In this document: positions 10,801 through 22,800 of the stretch, in pieces
How positions within the stretch are numbered: position 1 is the first letter of the stretch
Layout of the letters: every line of letters begins with the position of its first letter
Assembly: GCA_964023275.1 (NCBI GenBank)
Contig: OZ029919.1
Span: forward strand, 9,316,202-9,380,201
Direction: 5' to 3'
Origin: Norana najaformis
Lineage: Eukaryota > Annelida > Clitellata > Crassiclitellata > Hormogastridae
Length of the DNA stretch: 64,000 bases
Notes under the pieces: model-generated
Database searches by the model: none
The model's input: only the letters and a program-made list of their open reading frames with translations
Told to the model about the DNA's origin: nothing
Position numbers and translations under genes: made by a program

Positions 10801-13026
10801 CAACGACTTTAAATTGCTTAGCCTATAGATAGAAGACATCATTTCAAACTGTTGGTCAGAAAATTAAACTAGAAAAACTCGCTTCACTTGAAATTACTTT
10901 AAAGATGTGACTCAAATTCTAAAATTCCACTGACGCTGGGAGATGTTACATGGAAACTATTGTCTGTCGATCGGCTTATACGTTGGCTTAAGTATTTAAA
11001 ATTGTATCTATTTTATAACCGAAGTATTTCTCTTCATATCCATAAACAAAATAATTTCTTCATTATTACTACATTTACTCATTACTTAGTTTAAAGCCGA
11101 AAACAACGCATCAACTTTCACTCCAACGTTGGGCTTGTAGTTGAATCCAATATCATTCAGTTGAATAGCAAACATCACCAGAACAATTCAGCGACGTGAC
11201 TCATTTCTAACATCTTAACTTTTGTAAGCACTCAATTACTGACCGCCAAATGATTCTTTTTGACTACCAGATCCAGGGCCTGGAATAACGCCTTTATCAC
11301 AATACACCCTGTGCAATAATGAAATATGGGTGTAATATGCTGATACTTAATATGCTGATGGTTTTTGGTTTAGTTCTGGCCAGAGAATTTCGACCCATTT
11401 GTAGTTTGTATAAAACTCTCTTACTAATGAGACATTTGCTAGTTAAACTAAGACAGTTCGAGACAAGTGAGATCTGATTCATGTAATACCACGTATATAA
11501 AATGGACTGATTTGCGTCTCCGTAAGAAAATGACATGTTGGAGTGAACAATCACGCCTAAACTGCGTGACCAGTTAGTACGTTTAACGAGCAGTTGACAC
11601 AGATGAGCGTAGGTAAGTCAATCAGAATTTGGAAATGCTTGACGCTTACCTAAGAGAAGAGAAGGAATTCAGTCTAAGAATGATTCAGACGTTAATTAAT
11701 AACCACCGAAGACCGATCTTCACAAGGTAGAAGCAAGGGCCCAAGCCATCAAATGGTAGCAGGAATAAGATGAGAAATTAATATTTCAAATCTTAGCCAG
11801 AGTTGCTGTTTTGAATACTATAAGTATCGACGTAGGAAATGTAAGGCACGATAGGTCATCGGAGGATGGAATGTTGGAAAACTACAGTCTTAAGGCCGCG
11901 ATCTTGTCTGAGGTGAAACGCTGAAACCTGTCGGCAAGGAAAGAATGTGATAAAGAGCTCAGCAGTAGAGTGCGTTTGTTGTGGTGTAAGATATTTTTAC
12001 TGCATATCATAAGCTCTTCTTCTGCGCTATAATCTCGGATAAATGGAGTTTACAGAGACAAGACAAGGCCATTATGTGGCTTTGGCTGCTGAGGCAAGCA
12101 AATGCACAACATGATGCTGCCTAAATTTAAGGAGGTGAATGAGTAGGTAGGAGAGTCACCAACACTTTACTAGCTAGCTGCGCAGCCTCCTGGTAGCAGC
12201 AATAGCTGATTTGTTCCAGGGCTGGGAAGGGCATGGTGCAACCCTCTTGGACTTAGCAGTAATGTGGCTATCCAAAATTTCAAACAGAGTTGAATTTAGT
12301 TGGATAGCAAGCCCCGCAGATGTCTATGCTGGGCATAATCCCATAAAGAGGCAAAGATGTAGGTTCACTGTAACTGATGAAGAGTAACTTGAAGTCCGCT
12401 CATGATGGCAAGAAATCTGAGCAATAATGAGGCAGCCTGGCCAGAAAAATAGTAATCAAAGATTAGGTGTTTTTAACAATGAAAGAACTAGACCAAGTTA
12501 ATAAGAGATCAAATGTGTGGCCCATGTCATGAGTTGGAAGATGAGTTGCTGGTGACCGAAGCCGGAGAGAAAATTCTGAAACTTTTATCAAGCATCGTAT
12601 GTATGTATGTATCACTAACTTTGTAGAGCGCCTTTTTAAGTAACAAAGGCACTGCAGCATGGCTACCTATGCATTGTGCACAGTGTCTATGTGTACATTG
12701 GAGTAGTTTGTAATTACAAGTACAGAAAGGAAAGAGATAGGAACTCAAGTAATTATTGGAAGTTTCGTAAAGTAGTGATTAGAATTTTGGAACAATAACA
12801 GCTTTTACTTGAAGTACATAACAACAGTAAGTATAATTATTTCAAAAACTTTTGGAGTCATATGTGCATGATGAATACAATAAATACACTTCAAAAACCA
12901 GTATTTCGACAAAAGTTTAACTTAGCAGATGCAATACAATCAAAATACGAGCATACCTGCGGCTTTTGATTGAAGAAGCAAACCAGCTGCTGCCGCCATC
13001 CACACTGATAGCACAAGATGACTCAT
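1392..13026 (-). CDS. Gene A (partial): secreted modular protein, signal peptide + alternating beta-sandwich-like and EGF domains
   Basis: Gene-level model joined from six exons at 12957-13026, 8457-8894, 7594-7701, 4570-5007, 2868-2975 and 1392-1829. Every internal intron is phase 1 with GT and AG ends, so the modules join in frame: signal peptide, domain, EGF, domain, EGF, domain. The last exon ends in an intact donor, so the gene continues left of the window, perhaps to a mucin stalk and membrane anchor as in the paralogue at 19516-29971. No enzyme motif is seen. By inference it is an extracellular adhesion or recognition protein. Exon borders are read from splice signals and frame only. 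The acceptor of the last exon ends in AAG rather than CAG/TAG. Confidence 0.75.
1836..2867. other. Gene A intron between EGF exon and last domain exon
   Basis: Apart from the SINE-like stretch at 2430-2605, I see no conserved coding signal. The sequence is AT-rich and unique by eye within the window. Confidence 0.6.
2430..2605 (+). repeat. tRNA-derived SINE-like element (degenerate)
   Basis: Has an A-box-like stretch (TAGAGAGCTCGGCTTGTAA), a B-box-like ACGGGTTCAAGCTCC, and about 110 bases later a TGGCGCTTAATAA tail of the type seen at other repeats here. The cloverleaf is not kept. It lies in an intron of gene A. Confidence 0.45.
2868..2975 (-). CDS. Gene A exon 5: EGF-like domain
   Basis: A 108-nt phase 1-1 exon encoding six cysteines in EGF spacing: FCKNSSPCLNNGTC, FCQCLPQFTGTLC. 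Acceptor TATTGCAG, donor ACAG|GTACAT. It lies between the two copies of the 1.8-kb duplication, so the order domain-EGF-domain is kept. Confidence 0.82.
3168..5013. repeat. Tandem segmental duplication, copy 2
   Basis: Collinear with 1-1835 and in the same orientation. Contains the gene A exon at 4570-5007. The 1.3 kb between copies (1836-3167) is not duplicated and holds the EGF exon at 2868-2975. Confidence 0.9.
4570..5007 (-). CDS. Gene A exon 4: four-cysteine beta-sandwich-like domain (copy 2)
   Basis: A 438-nt exon in the same phase as the other domain copies, opening ELHNETLVITAYQ. About 98 percent identical by eye (9 differences) to the exon at 1392-1829 because both lie in a tandem duplication. 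Acceptor ATGCAG, donor TTGC|GTAAGT. Confidence 0.8.
5014..6775. other. Gene A intron sequence, no recognised feature
   Basis: AT-rich, short unrelated ORFs only. A short stretch around 6045-6085 (CATTAATACAAATACAAT) recurs at 6717-6747, a small diverged direct repeat. Confidence 0.55.
6776..7212 (+). repeat. Dispersed repeat with CR1/L2-type 3' end
   Basis: Its final 250 bases are the reverse complement of the starts of 1-1835 and 3168-5013. The plus-strand sequence contains GAAGCCAGTGCAGTACTTAT and ends CTTGAAGAGGCGCTATACAAA, like the 3' untranslated end of LINEs or LINE-dependent SINEs in marine animals. No reverse transcriptase is present in this copy. Confidence 0.6.
7199..7414 (+). repeat. 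72-bp tandem repeat, three units, made from a repeat tail
   Basis: Three near-identical 72-bp units each starting GCGCTATACAAATTTCA and ending GCGAACATTTCT. The unit begins with the terminal GCGCTATA motif of the adjoining dispersed repeat, so the tail plus its flank has been amplified in place. Confidence 0.9.
7594..7701 (-). CDS. Gene A exon 3: EGF-like domain
   Basis: A 108-nt exon, phase 1 at both ends, encoding one EGF module with six cysteines: FCE, SPCLNGGTC, FCECLPQYTGTIC. The PCLNGGTC signature is typical of EGF repeats. No calcium-binding Asp/Asn-Glu signature precedes the first Cys. Acceptor TTGTAG and donor ACAG|GTAGAT. Confidence 0.85.
7702..8456. other. Gene A intron, nothing recognised
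   Basis: AT-rich sequence between the domain exon and the EGF exon. No coding signal, RNA gene or repeat recognised. Confidence 0.6.
8457..8894 (-). CDS. Gene A exon 2: four-cysteine beta-sandwich-like domain (copy 1)
   Basis: A 438-nt exon, phase 1 at both ends, encoding about 146 residues. It opens ELQNETLVITAYQ and has LCGGVLAS, KWKCSPFEE, GFDDSSW, NHTSC, then SQWIWTSDL and VYCRGYL. Four cysteines are shared by all copies, suggesting two disulfides. FDDSSW-type motifs occur in galactose-binding-like jelly-roll domains of glycosidases, so a carbohydrate-binding beta-sandwich is a reasonable but unproven reading. Donor is TTGC|GTAAGT and acceptor TTGCAG. Confidence 0.8.
8895..12956. other. 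Gene A intron 1, nothing recognised
   Basis: About 4 kb separating the signal-peptide exon from the first domain exon. Only short random ORFs on both strands and no module resembling the EGF or domain exons. A short TATG microsatellite lies at about 12598-12611. Confidence 0.6.
12957..13026 (-). CDS. Gene A exon 1: signal peptide
   Basis: Starts at the ATG whose first base is 13026 and encodes 23 residues: MSHLVLSVWM followed by a hydrophobic AAAAGLLL core and a small-residue cleavage region (SKAAG). It ends at a GCAG|GTATG donor in phase 1. The matching exon of the downstream-numbered paralogue at 29899-29971 has the same size, phase and AAG ending. This marks the 5' end of the coding region. 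Confidence 0.75.
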
Positions 13027-13519
13027 TTTCAAGGTAAAAAGTACGTGTTTTGACTACAATCTCAGTTTTTAAAATATTTGTTAGCTAATTTTCCAAAATA
13101 ACAGCGGAACTTTCGAACAAATTCGCTCCTGTGCGGAAATTGTCATAGTAGCCTCGTTCATATGCATAAACTGTAGAATTATTTAAAAGATTCTTTTGAC
13201 TCAAGTCTTAAATAAGCTTCCTGCGACTGGGTGTAGATCCGTTAACAATGCAGTGCATTGAAAGCCTTGTGCTTAACGCCCACAAATCAATAGACATTCA
13301 TTGAGCTAAATGACCGCCTGATCTGATAAGAATATCTGAGAGTTATTCAGATAGTCGTCTTAGCTACAGCTGTGAAAGCGTCAACAGTAGCAGACTTGTC
13401 TCAAACCTTAAGCCAACAAACTGCTTTTCAGAGGAAGCCTAAAAGCGAAAATGAAGTAAAACATTATCTTGGCGACGGTAGATAACAATTGGCTGTAAAT
13501 GACGACAATGGCCTTGTTT

Positions 13520-13700
13520 TAATCATCTTCCGCTACAGTGTTAACTTTGAATTTAACACCTTCCGTCACAGTGTTAACTTTAAATTTAACACCTTTCGTT
13601 ACATTGTTAACTTTGAATTTAACACCTTCCGTGACAGTGTTGACTTTGTATTTAACACTTCCATTACAATGTTGACTTTAATATAAACACCATCCGTTAC
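13520..13700. repeat. 33-bp minisatellite
   Basis: About five diverging units of roughly 33 bp built on GTGTTAACTTTGAATTTAAC and CACCTTCCGTCAC. Each unit contains an internal near-palindrome (TTAACTTTGAATTTAA). Confidence 0.85.
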
Positions 13701-14344
13701 TACGTTCAGTTTGTTTAAAGAAACTCCCCTTACGCTTTCTTCGTCACTCTTGTCTTAAAGTCCAAATAAAAAGCAATTGTACCAACTACAAGATATGAGC
13801 CAATGAAAACACACGACACTCTCACGTGTCAAAATATCAGGCAACTCCTAATACACAGGTAACGCCCTGAAGTGCACGCCTCTCCGTCATTCAAAATTTC
13901 AACGACGCCATCTATTTGCCAGCTAACTTGAGTGTTTCATGGAGTTCAGTGGCATTATTAATGACGCAATAGGACTCTAGACTTCGTTGCCTATCAATAA
14001 TTATGACATTCGTATGTATGTACTTATGCTTGTATGTTTGTGTGTAGGATAGTATGTATCTTTGTATGTATGCATGCATGTTGGTTTGCATATATGTATG
14101 CACATAGTTATTTAGCAGATTTGCTTGAAACAATAAAAACGACAATAAGCTTAATATTGTTTAACAATTTTTTTCAAGTACAACTTTACACATCATGTAA
14201 TTAACAGCTGATTTTTCACCCATTGCAGGTCAGAAAGCAAATGTTTCTTTAATGTTTAATATATGAAATTTAATGTTTCCATGAGGTTGATTTTGCAGAA
14301 TCATTATATTTCCAGTAAAACCTGTCCAATCGTAAGCTATAGCA

Positions 14345-14600
14345 ATTTCTGTCTGACAATGTAATACGAATAGTCATATGAAAAGTCAAGTCATATTGTA
14401 TAGTCATATGAAAAGTCAATAGTCGTATTGTATAGTCATAGGAAAAGTCAATAGTCATATTGTACAGGAAAATTCAATAGTCATATTTTATAGTTATATG
14501 AAGAGTCAACAGACATACTGTATAGTCATAGGAAAAGTCAACAGTCATATTGTACAGTCATATGAACAGTCAATAGTCATACTATATAGTCATATAAAAT
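14345..14600. repeat. 32-34-bp minisatellite
   Basis: About seven imperfect units containing TAGTCATATGAAAAGTCAA and TAGTCATATTGTA. The unit length varies by a few bases. Confidence 0.85.
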
Positions 14601-16417
14601 CACAGCAGTAGCGCATACACATAATTTGAATAGTCTAGGAAACATTAGGCTACAGAAATTTCTTTCGAATACATGTAGTATGAATAGTCACATCAAGCGA
14701 TAATAAATAACGAGTAAACACACATTTTCCGCAATCATTCTCAGTCCTTTGAGTCAGTTGTTACAGCGTCTTAAGCTACAATATCGCCAATATCAACTTG
14801 AAGTAAATATAAGGCTCCGGATGAAAGTCAAAGTATAAAGCCTTTGCATATTCTGAAAAAGGCTGCAGAGTACAATAGGATATAAATGACTCTGCAGCCT
14901 TGTAGCCAGCAATCAACCCTGACAATGGTCAAAATTATATTTGTAACATTAGACCAAGACACTCGATTGGATAGATCTGCCTCTTATCGACAAGTACGTC
15001 TTGAAATGCGGTCACAGTCTCATGTTCCATGGCGAACCGTAATCGTAGAGACCACGGTGGAGATTCGTGCCGTACAGCTCGTTGTAAAGAAATTCTAGTT
15101 CGACCTCTGGACGTTGAATGGAATACTAAAACAATACAAAATAAAGAATCAGCATTTTTGTCAGACCGACGTAGCTTATGCTTATAGTCCAATGCTCTTC
15201 AACATATTAAAATTGGATTATAATGAGAGTCTAGGTTGAGTGTTTTAGAATGAGAGTCGCTGCATCAATTGTTATAGTTATAGCAAAATGTTCAGTTTAA
15301 GGTATAGGATTTAACAGGGAATTGAACCATTAGTCAGTTCCTTAATACGTAACTATGCCTCATTTATTTTACACAAATTGCCTGTAAATTTTAGAATGAT
15401 GTGAATGCTAGTTTTCTTGTTTATCTTATGGCTGTTTTTATGACAAAATGAACGTTTAACTCAACACTTAAGGCCTGTCTGTTCTCGAGTTAATGTTTGC
15501 AGAACTTAACTTTCCACACTGTTTCCTTATTTTATTGTTTGAAAGTCAATTCATAGGCATCTAAATAATGATTCTTTTGTGTTTCGGTGTTTCAATGTAC
15601 CTCTTGGTTATTTGATTTTGAAATCCGTGGTCGTCCTCAGTAGACCTAAAATGAGAGCCATCTAGTGTTTTCTGCCCAACAAGTTGGATGTAGAGGCCAC
15701 CATCACCTCCATTTTACATCTACTTCCTCTCAGATAATGGCGTTTCCTATAAATTGAAACTGAGTTATATAATGATTTATATATCTTTAGCATTCTGACA
15801 CCTACGTCAACGTTCGTAGGAATAGCTGACAGCGAAGGTCTGAAGTGTCGGTAGATGTCGTTGGAAAGCAGTTCTACCATCAACGGATTGTAGAAGAAAT
15901 CCTCTCGTCTTCCCCTCTGATGCAATTAATCATCATTTGAATATTAACTACATTGTGGGTCTATGTCAATATATCTAAACTGACGCCATAACATGCCGTT
16001 TCTTTTCTTTTTAATTACGATTGAATTTACTGCAAATGAAAAATGCATAAGGTGAAGGTAACGAACGCACAATGCTTGTTTACACGTTTCTGTAAAGATT
16101 AAGTTAGCTTAATCGGTTCTTAAGCGTATGAAACATAATTTTTGTGCAAGAGAAAGTTAGTTCGCATATAGATCGTGACTATATTGTTTAGACTACATCA
16201 GTCCATGAGAAACAGCAGAAACATGAAGCCCATTCAAACGGGGCGAGTTTGGTGAAGAATCGCACCATATAAATGCATTAAAATTATCAGAATGTATATA
16301 CTTACATACATATAGACGTGTGAACAAGTGTGTTACCTTTATCTTTTATATTTACCAAATTGGTAATACGGTATTTCATACGTTTACAATATATCCATGA
16401 AATGCATTCATGCATTT

Positions 16418-16467
16418 AAACATATATTTAACTAAATGCATTCATGCACTTAGTTAAATATATGTTT
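16418..16467. repeat. Perfect 18-bp inverted repeat around a 14-bp loop
   Basis: Left arm at 16418-16435 (AAACATATATTTAACTAA) is the exact reverse complement of the arm at 16450-16467. The loop ATGCATTCATGCAC is itself near-palindromic and repeats the sequence just upstream at 16401-16415. Could be a foldback or cruciform, or the core of a small MITE. Confidence 0.85.
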
Positions 16468-19400
16468 GTAGCATAATGCCTACATAATAAGATGGGCCTA
16501 CCTATGATTGCATAGACAAGCAATTACAACATGCAAAACATGAAAACGACAAATCTTCAGTTTATTATTGCCTGACTTTTTATTCCCTGAATCGGGATTG
16601 TAGACGCAGTTAATCAGTAGACTTGTGGCTACGTTTCTGAACTTTGATCTAGACTTTAGCTTGTATTTGCTCAGAAAGATTAGACATGTAGTGTATATCC
16701 CCGTTCGTCTGACATAAAAGACTAATCTTTTACATTTCAAACAGTTTTATGTAGACCAATTTAGAATCGCCGAAGTCAGCTAAACCTAAGCAATATACTG
16801 ACGCTTGAAAAATTACCAACTTATAACTATCGGTGTGCGGAGGTAAGTGAATTTTTACTTTGATAATGCATAATAAAATGTAACTTAATTGCATATTGCA
16901 TAATAAATTATTACCTAAATAAATGTAACTTAATAAATTATAAAACGATAAGATAGACCCAACTCTTGAAATGCTGATAAAAATGTTGCACTGTCTCTAA
17001 AATGAGCTCTTCCGACTGTAAAAAAATTACTGCCCATGCTCTCTAAGTAATTAACTAAAAGTAAGGTAGGCCTTAAGGACGCTGAGCTCAGTAATCTGTA
17101 ATTTATTTTCAACGAATTTACAGTACAGCGTCTTAAAACCAGAGACTTGCACTCTCAGCTCGTAGATAAGTAAGCAACTTTATAAACAATCACTGCACTA
17201 TTGTTCTTTATGTCTGGCGCCATAACTTATCTCCAGATAACCTCAACTGTCCAAATCTTGATTGATGTACATAATGTTTACACTATGTAAGTTAGCTGGT
17301 TAAAAGCTAAGAAGTGGTTGTGCTCTTAATGATTGCGATAGCCGATTCTCAGCCCGTAAGGCAATTCGACAAATATTTAGATTGGCATAAGCAAAACAAC
17401 TAATATACGTGATATTTACCAGTAATGCATCTATAGAACTGTTTCTTTGTTGTTTGTAAAATATAATCGTTTTATATTCTCACTCACCATCAGGAATCGC
17501 AATCTGTAGCATTTATTTCGTGGGCTTTAGCGTTTTTACTTGGTAAATGCGGTATCTGGCAGTGTGAAGCCTACCATGCACGTAGCAAATTACGACATAA
17601 TAGCCTTATGCTTTGTTATTTGACCATTTTTTCTGAAATGTGAATGTCGTGTGTTATGAGACAATTTGCTGTGGGATCATTGAATCTATAGCATCAGGTT
17701 ATAGAGCGCTCGATTTAGTACTACCCTGACTTCTTACTGCTTTGACCTAGTTTTCGTCAAACTCTTATTGGAATTTAGTGTAAGTATGCAATCGTATACG
17801 AAGAAGATATCTACAATTATATCCGCTCTATGTTGTGCTTCTTCCATTCGAATGCTACTTTACGATTGTGACAGCCTTGGCTGACTTGAATTTATTTATT
17901 GAACTTTGTAATTTCTATTTTGATAAGGACAATTCACTTCAAGATAACCGCTTGCGAGCCATCAACAACTAGCCGAGTTAATGGGCGTAACTGAATTGCT
18001 CTTCACCTCTCAAGGAAACTCCTTGTACTGACAGAAGAAAAGAATTATGACGAGTTTACATATCTACCTCTATCATTGAGTGATAAGCCGGCTGTCTACG
18101 TAGTCCGTGCATCGTAGAGTTCATTTGGGATGAATAAAGCGGATAATTTACAGCTGCGTGAGTGACAGGATGTTCGACAGAAGGACCGACGCCCGATAGG
18201 GTGGTAACCGCCAGAGGCCCCTGACCGACTGACGGCTTTCTAGCTTCCGTTGCATGATGTCCATCGATAACTCCGTCGGTTTTTTTATGCTTACTAAAAA
18301 CAAAAATTGTTGTAGCCACACTCTTAGGAAAGACAGACTTTCAATTGGGCTTAAATGAAAGATACAAGGCTTGGTTTGATTTTATTTCCTTAACATTGTT
18401 ATTTCTTTTTTGATAAGGGCATTTCACTTCGTGATAACCGCTCGCGAACCATCAATAAATATATTCAAGGAAATGGATAACATACAAATGAACTGAAATT
18501 TCAACAAAATGGTATCCTATATAATGTAAATGCAAATACTCGTGTATATTTTACTCTTGATAGAGTGGTTGAGCGTTAAAAAGTAAGCTTCAGTTGGTTC
18601 TTTGACTCTAAAAGGTTTAGGTAACTTTTTGCAACTCTGATCTGTTGAACCTGTTGGGCAATTGTGGCCGTGCATGAGAAAACTATCACAAAACGAAACA
18701 AATCAAAACTGAGTTTGATGCTGCTCTAGTTTGTGTTGGAATTGTCCAATAATTAGAAGCAACCGCATCTTTCTATCACAAATAGTAAAAAAGATATGTG
18801 TATAAAGATGTAGGTGTCTTTTGCGGCAATTTTGAGAATTCGCGAGTTAAAGTTTACCATATGACTCGCCCTAAGGGGTCGTAAACGTTTATGAGTATAG
18901 TAAATTGGAATGTATTCACAGGCCTCTAAAGACTGTCATCAATGACATCTCCATAAAGATTGGTTAAAAAACTGTTTACATGACTTGTGCATTTGCATCT
19001 ATATGCACGACTAACTTCAAATTACACCACCAAGGGACATGTTCACTTATGTTTTTGTTGCAAAGAACTCTTTTTGGTCCATCTTATACCTACCTGCCTT
19101 ATGAACAACATGTTTCTCGCAAATTTACTTTTCCGACTTTGTGAGGGTTTTCTTTTGCACGGTAACAATTATGAATAAATGCGTTATGGACAATAAAATC
19201 AACCAAGAATCTAATATAATCTCGAGAAAGAGAAGAAGATTTATAAATAGGCTAAATTATATAGTACATTACCAAAGCATTTAGCCTGGGGTCAGTCTCG
19301 GTCACACCTTTCTGACCAATTATCTAGTAGTGAATATGGCCATAGAATACTTTAAAATTGGTATTGCCGATGAAAAACAAATTAAGCAGCGCTGAGAAAT

Positions 19401-19515
19401 TGTTCAAATGTGTATTTTAATGGTTACATTACTATACAATATTCATTACCATAAACCAGATTACATCGTATAAGAACACATTACATCGCATCCCATTACT
19501 CCATATTGCATAACA

Positions 19516-19861
19516 TTATATGGCTTTACGTTGTATGCGTGATACGTACTCAGCTGGCGTTTCTGAGATATAGCTAAGATCCATGGACTCGGTATCAGCC
19601 ACTCGACCATCCTCCATTAGGCTGGCCAAATCGGAGACTGAAGAGTCGTCTGAAGATTCTGAGCAGCAGATGCAGCAGATGATCGCTATAAAGATTCCGA
19701 TGAGGATTCCAGCGCAGATGCACGCTATGAAAATGATCCAGTTCTGGCTCATGCAGCAGTTGTCGTTAACGTTCAGAAAGCCCGCCTGACAAGAGCAGTG
19801 CGCAATGCTCGAACCAGGCTTCTCAAATGGTCCGTTGCAGTAGTCGTCTGTCGTACATACC
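19516..19861 (-). CDS. Gene B exon 7: Cys-rich juxtamembrane segment, membrane helix and cytoplasmic tail
   Basis: Begins after an ACTTTAG acceptor, completing the Glu codon, and ends at TAA. Encodes VCTTDDYCNGPF, AHCSCQAGF and DNCC (an EGF-like remnant), then a hydrophobic helix WIIFIACICAGILIGIFIAI flanked by CC pairs, then an acidic Ser-rich tail (SESSDDSSVSDLASLMEDG) with two tyrosines in SYISETPAEYV. The membrane-proximal cysteines could be palmitoylated, by inference. No AATAAA close by; ATTAAA occurs on the minus strand near 19420. Confidence 0.8.
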
Positions 19862-22800
19862 CTAAAGTTCATTATACATACAACTCTTGTAATCACAATC
19901 ACCGATTTATAAAGCGCCTTTTCAAGATAGACTCATCAGAGGATCTTCCGACCTGATAACACAAAACCACGATCTAACAAATGGTTTTATGCGCTGAGGG
20001 AATCGAGGCAAAGAAGGAACAGGAGATGATTAATATAACAATGACTTTAGAACTAATCTACCAAATGGGTCCAATAAAATTTCTTTGGCTTGTTTAGGAA
20101 AATAATAATAGGTGTAAATGTAACCTTTCAAGCAACAAATGCAGTAATAATCTTTGTAATATTCTCTGCTGTTTCATATGCTTCTAATTGCATTTCATTA
20201 ACAAAATCAGAAAGGGTGTTTTAAGAAAGTAAATGCATTCTAGCCATCAAGCCTAACTAAGAAATGTTACGTAATATAATCCGACACTGACTGACAGGAT
20301 TGCTCGAGGCATTTTTCTTTAGAGTGCTATTTTGGTTAAACACTTGTAAGTTATATAACTCGGCTTTAAAATTATACAGTATAAGAACTCTTTTTTCAAA
20401 GTACTCACTCGATATGAGATGCTTCGGTGCTCACTGGGTTGCCAGGTTTTGTAGTGGATATAAATCCTGTGGGACTAGTCACTGTCCAAGTCGTCTGTCC
20501 CCGGCCGGCATCCGAAGTTGCAACTGGAGTCATTTTGCTAGTCTTTGAGGAAGACTCGCTAGTTTTCGAGGTCTGTGACGACCCGGTAGATACACTTGAG
20601 GTGGAAGTCTGCGAAGAAATGAACTGATTGGCTGCTGTTGACTTTATGCTTTCGGTTGACCGATACGTAACAGTCGAAACGCCATATGTTGTACCTGTCG
20701 AAGATGATGAGTCTGTTGTCTGTGATTTGTCGCTCAGACTAAGCTGAGTCGTTACTGCCGATGTCAATCCTCCTGTGACTGAAGTCGTGCTACCTTTTGT
20801 TGTTTCGGTTACAGGTGTTGACTGTGAAACACCGGTCGAAATATGCTGTGTTGTTTCTGCTGGTGATGTCAGCTCTGTTGTCTGCAAATTGTCAGTGGTG
20901 ATACCTTGTGTTGTTTTCACCAATGTTGTCATGTCAGTTGTCCTAGAATTGTCAGTGGTGATACCAATTGTGGTTTGTGCGATTGTTGTCACTCCTGTTG
21001 TCTGCAGGTTGTTTGTGGTGATACCTTGTGTTGTTTGTAAGAGTGTTGTCCCTTCTGTTGTCTGCAAGTTGCTTGTGGTGATACCTTCTGTTGTTTGTAG
21101 GAGTGTTGCCCCTTCTGTTGTCTGCAGGTTGTCAGTGGTGATACCTTGTGTTGTTTGTAAGAGTGTTGTCCCTTCTGTTGTCTGCAGGTTGTCAGTGGTG
21201 ATACCTTGTGTTGTTTGTAAGAGTGTTGTCCCTTCTGTTGTCTGCAGGTTGTCAGTGGTGATACCTTGTGTTGTTTGTAAGAGTGTTATTCCTTCTGTTG
21301 TCTGCAGGTTGTCAGTGGTGATACCTTGTGTTGTTTGTAAGAGTGTTGTCCCTTCTGTTGTCTGCAGGGTCCCTTCTGTTGTCTGCAGGTTGTCAGTGGT
21401 GATTTCTTGTGTTGTTTGTAAGAGTGTTGTCCCTTCTGTTGTCTGCAGGTTGTCAGTGGTGATATCTTGTGTTGTTTGTGGCAGTGTTGTTTGTTCTGAT
21501 GTAATCATTTCCGTTGTCATCTCCTGTGTTGTTTCGACCGTTGTGAGTATTTCTGAAAACACATTATAGTTGGACAGCTTGTACTTTTGTGCAAATACTG
21601 CTAGGTTCACAGTGAGTGACACGGAAAGAGCTTTTCTGTGGAACTCTTAGTATGTCCAATAATATGGGAAAATGACACATCCATGTGTAATACCTAAAAA
21701 GCAGATTACTCCGCTTTTAGGGTCTTATATATAAAAGACCCTAAGTCTTATATACGATAACATTCTAATTGAATTACTATGTCTAATACTAATCTAATGA
21801 CTTCCAAGGCACCGTTATCACAGTGCATAAGGCATCAATCGATAGTCGCTTCAAGTGAAATCGGAATCAAATCCTAATACAAGAAGCCATTACATTATAA
21901 CTATGCCGAAAAATAAATGTAATGTAACTGAACATTTTTATAGCGCCTTCAACCTACCTTTCGAAGGCGCTGCGAACCAAAAATTCTATGCATTAATAAC
22001 ATCAATTAGGTGACGTAGGCATCCTCTTGTCGTTCCTAGAAAGTGTGGTGAAGTCAAATCTGTGGTTTCTTTGGCTTTTTACATATGTTCCTCTAAATAA
22101 TTTTGTTTGGCTCCTAATGGTGGTTTACGTATGAGCTTTTCAAGATTCAAGAGATTAGCGTAAACAAAAGTTGTGTGGCCAAAAATCTCCCTCCGAAAAT
22201 CAGAACTATTCCCTTAGCAACAGTACAAACACAGTTTTCTTAGCTTAAGCTGCACCTTCTTAGATCTGGAACCCATATTTATCGACTCCGATTGTTCCAA
22301 AAGACGGTACAAAAATATTCAAATGCATAGATTTGCCACATGCAATGTGCAACTATCTTTTCGCATTTCATTTTAAACCGATAAAATCTTGCTCAGTTAC
22401 CAGTGCGTGCGTGCATCTCTTCAACCGTTTGGTTATTTAATATGGTAGAGACTATATCCAAATAGAAATGTAGATTTTCTACTACTTGCTTTATCATAGA
22501 CTATTGAATAACCTTATCTTTTTCAAAATGCATAACATTAACACTGAAATAACGAGTTCTGACACAGTAATGCAGAGATTGAATCTGAAGTAAAAACTGG
22601 ATTTCCTGATATATAATTATAAAGGGAGAAATACCTGACAGTATGATGCATAAATCTGTTCGCACTGTGAGTCCTATAGCCCGAACGTATACACACATTG
22701 GGACAATATTGGACCAACGTTGTCCAGCTTTGTCTCAACGTGTATATGCTGGCTGGGTGCTTCCCGTCTTTCCGTTCTCGATTCAAGATATTTTAGAATT

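Larger units (their letters stand above)
13027..19515. other. Intergenic region between gene A and gene B
   Basis: Holds two minisatellites (about 13520-13700 and 14345-14600), a TATG-rich stretch near 14010-14100 and a long palindrome (16418-16467). The segments around 17930-17970 and 18405-18445 share GATAAGGNCATTTCACTTC...AACCGCT-like text, a small diverged direct repeat. No gene recognised. Confidence 0.55.

Noticed and set aside
20775-21569. 264-residue Val/Cys-rich ORF on the plus strand
   Set aside because: It is the antisense of the Thr-rich mucin repeat; openness follows from the 60-bp period.
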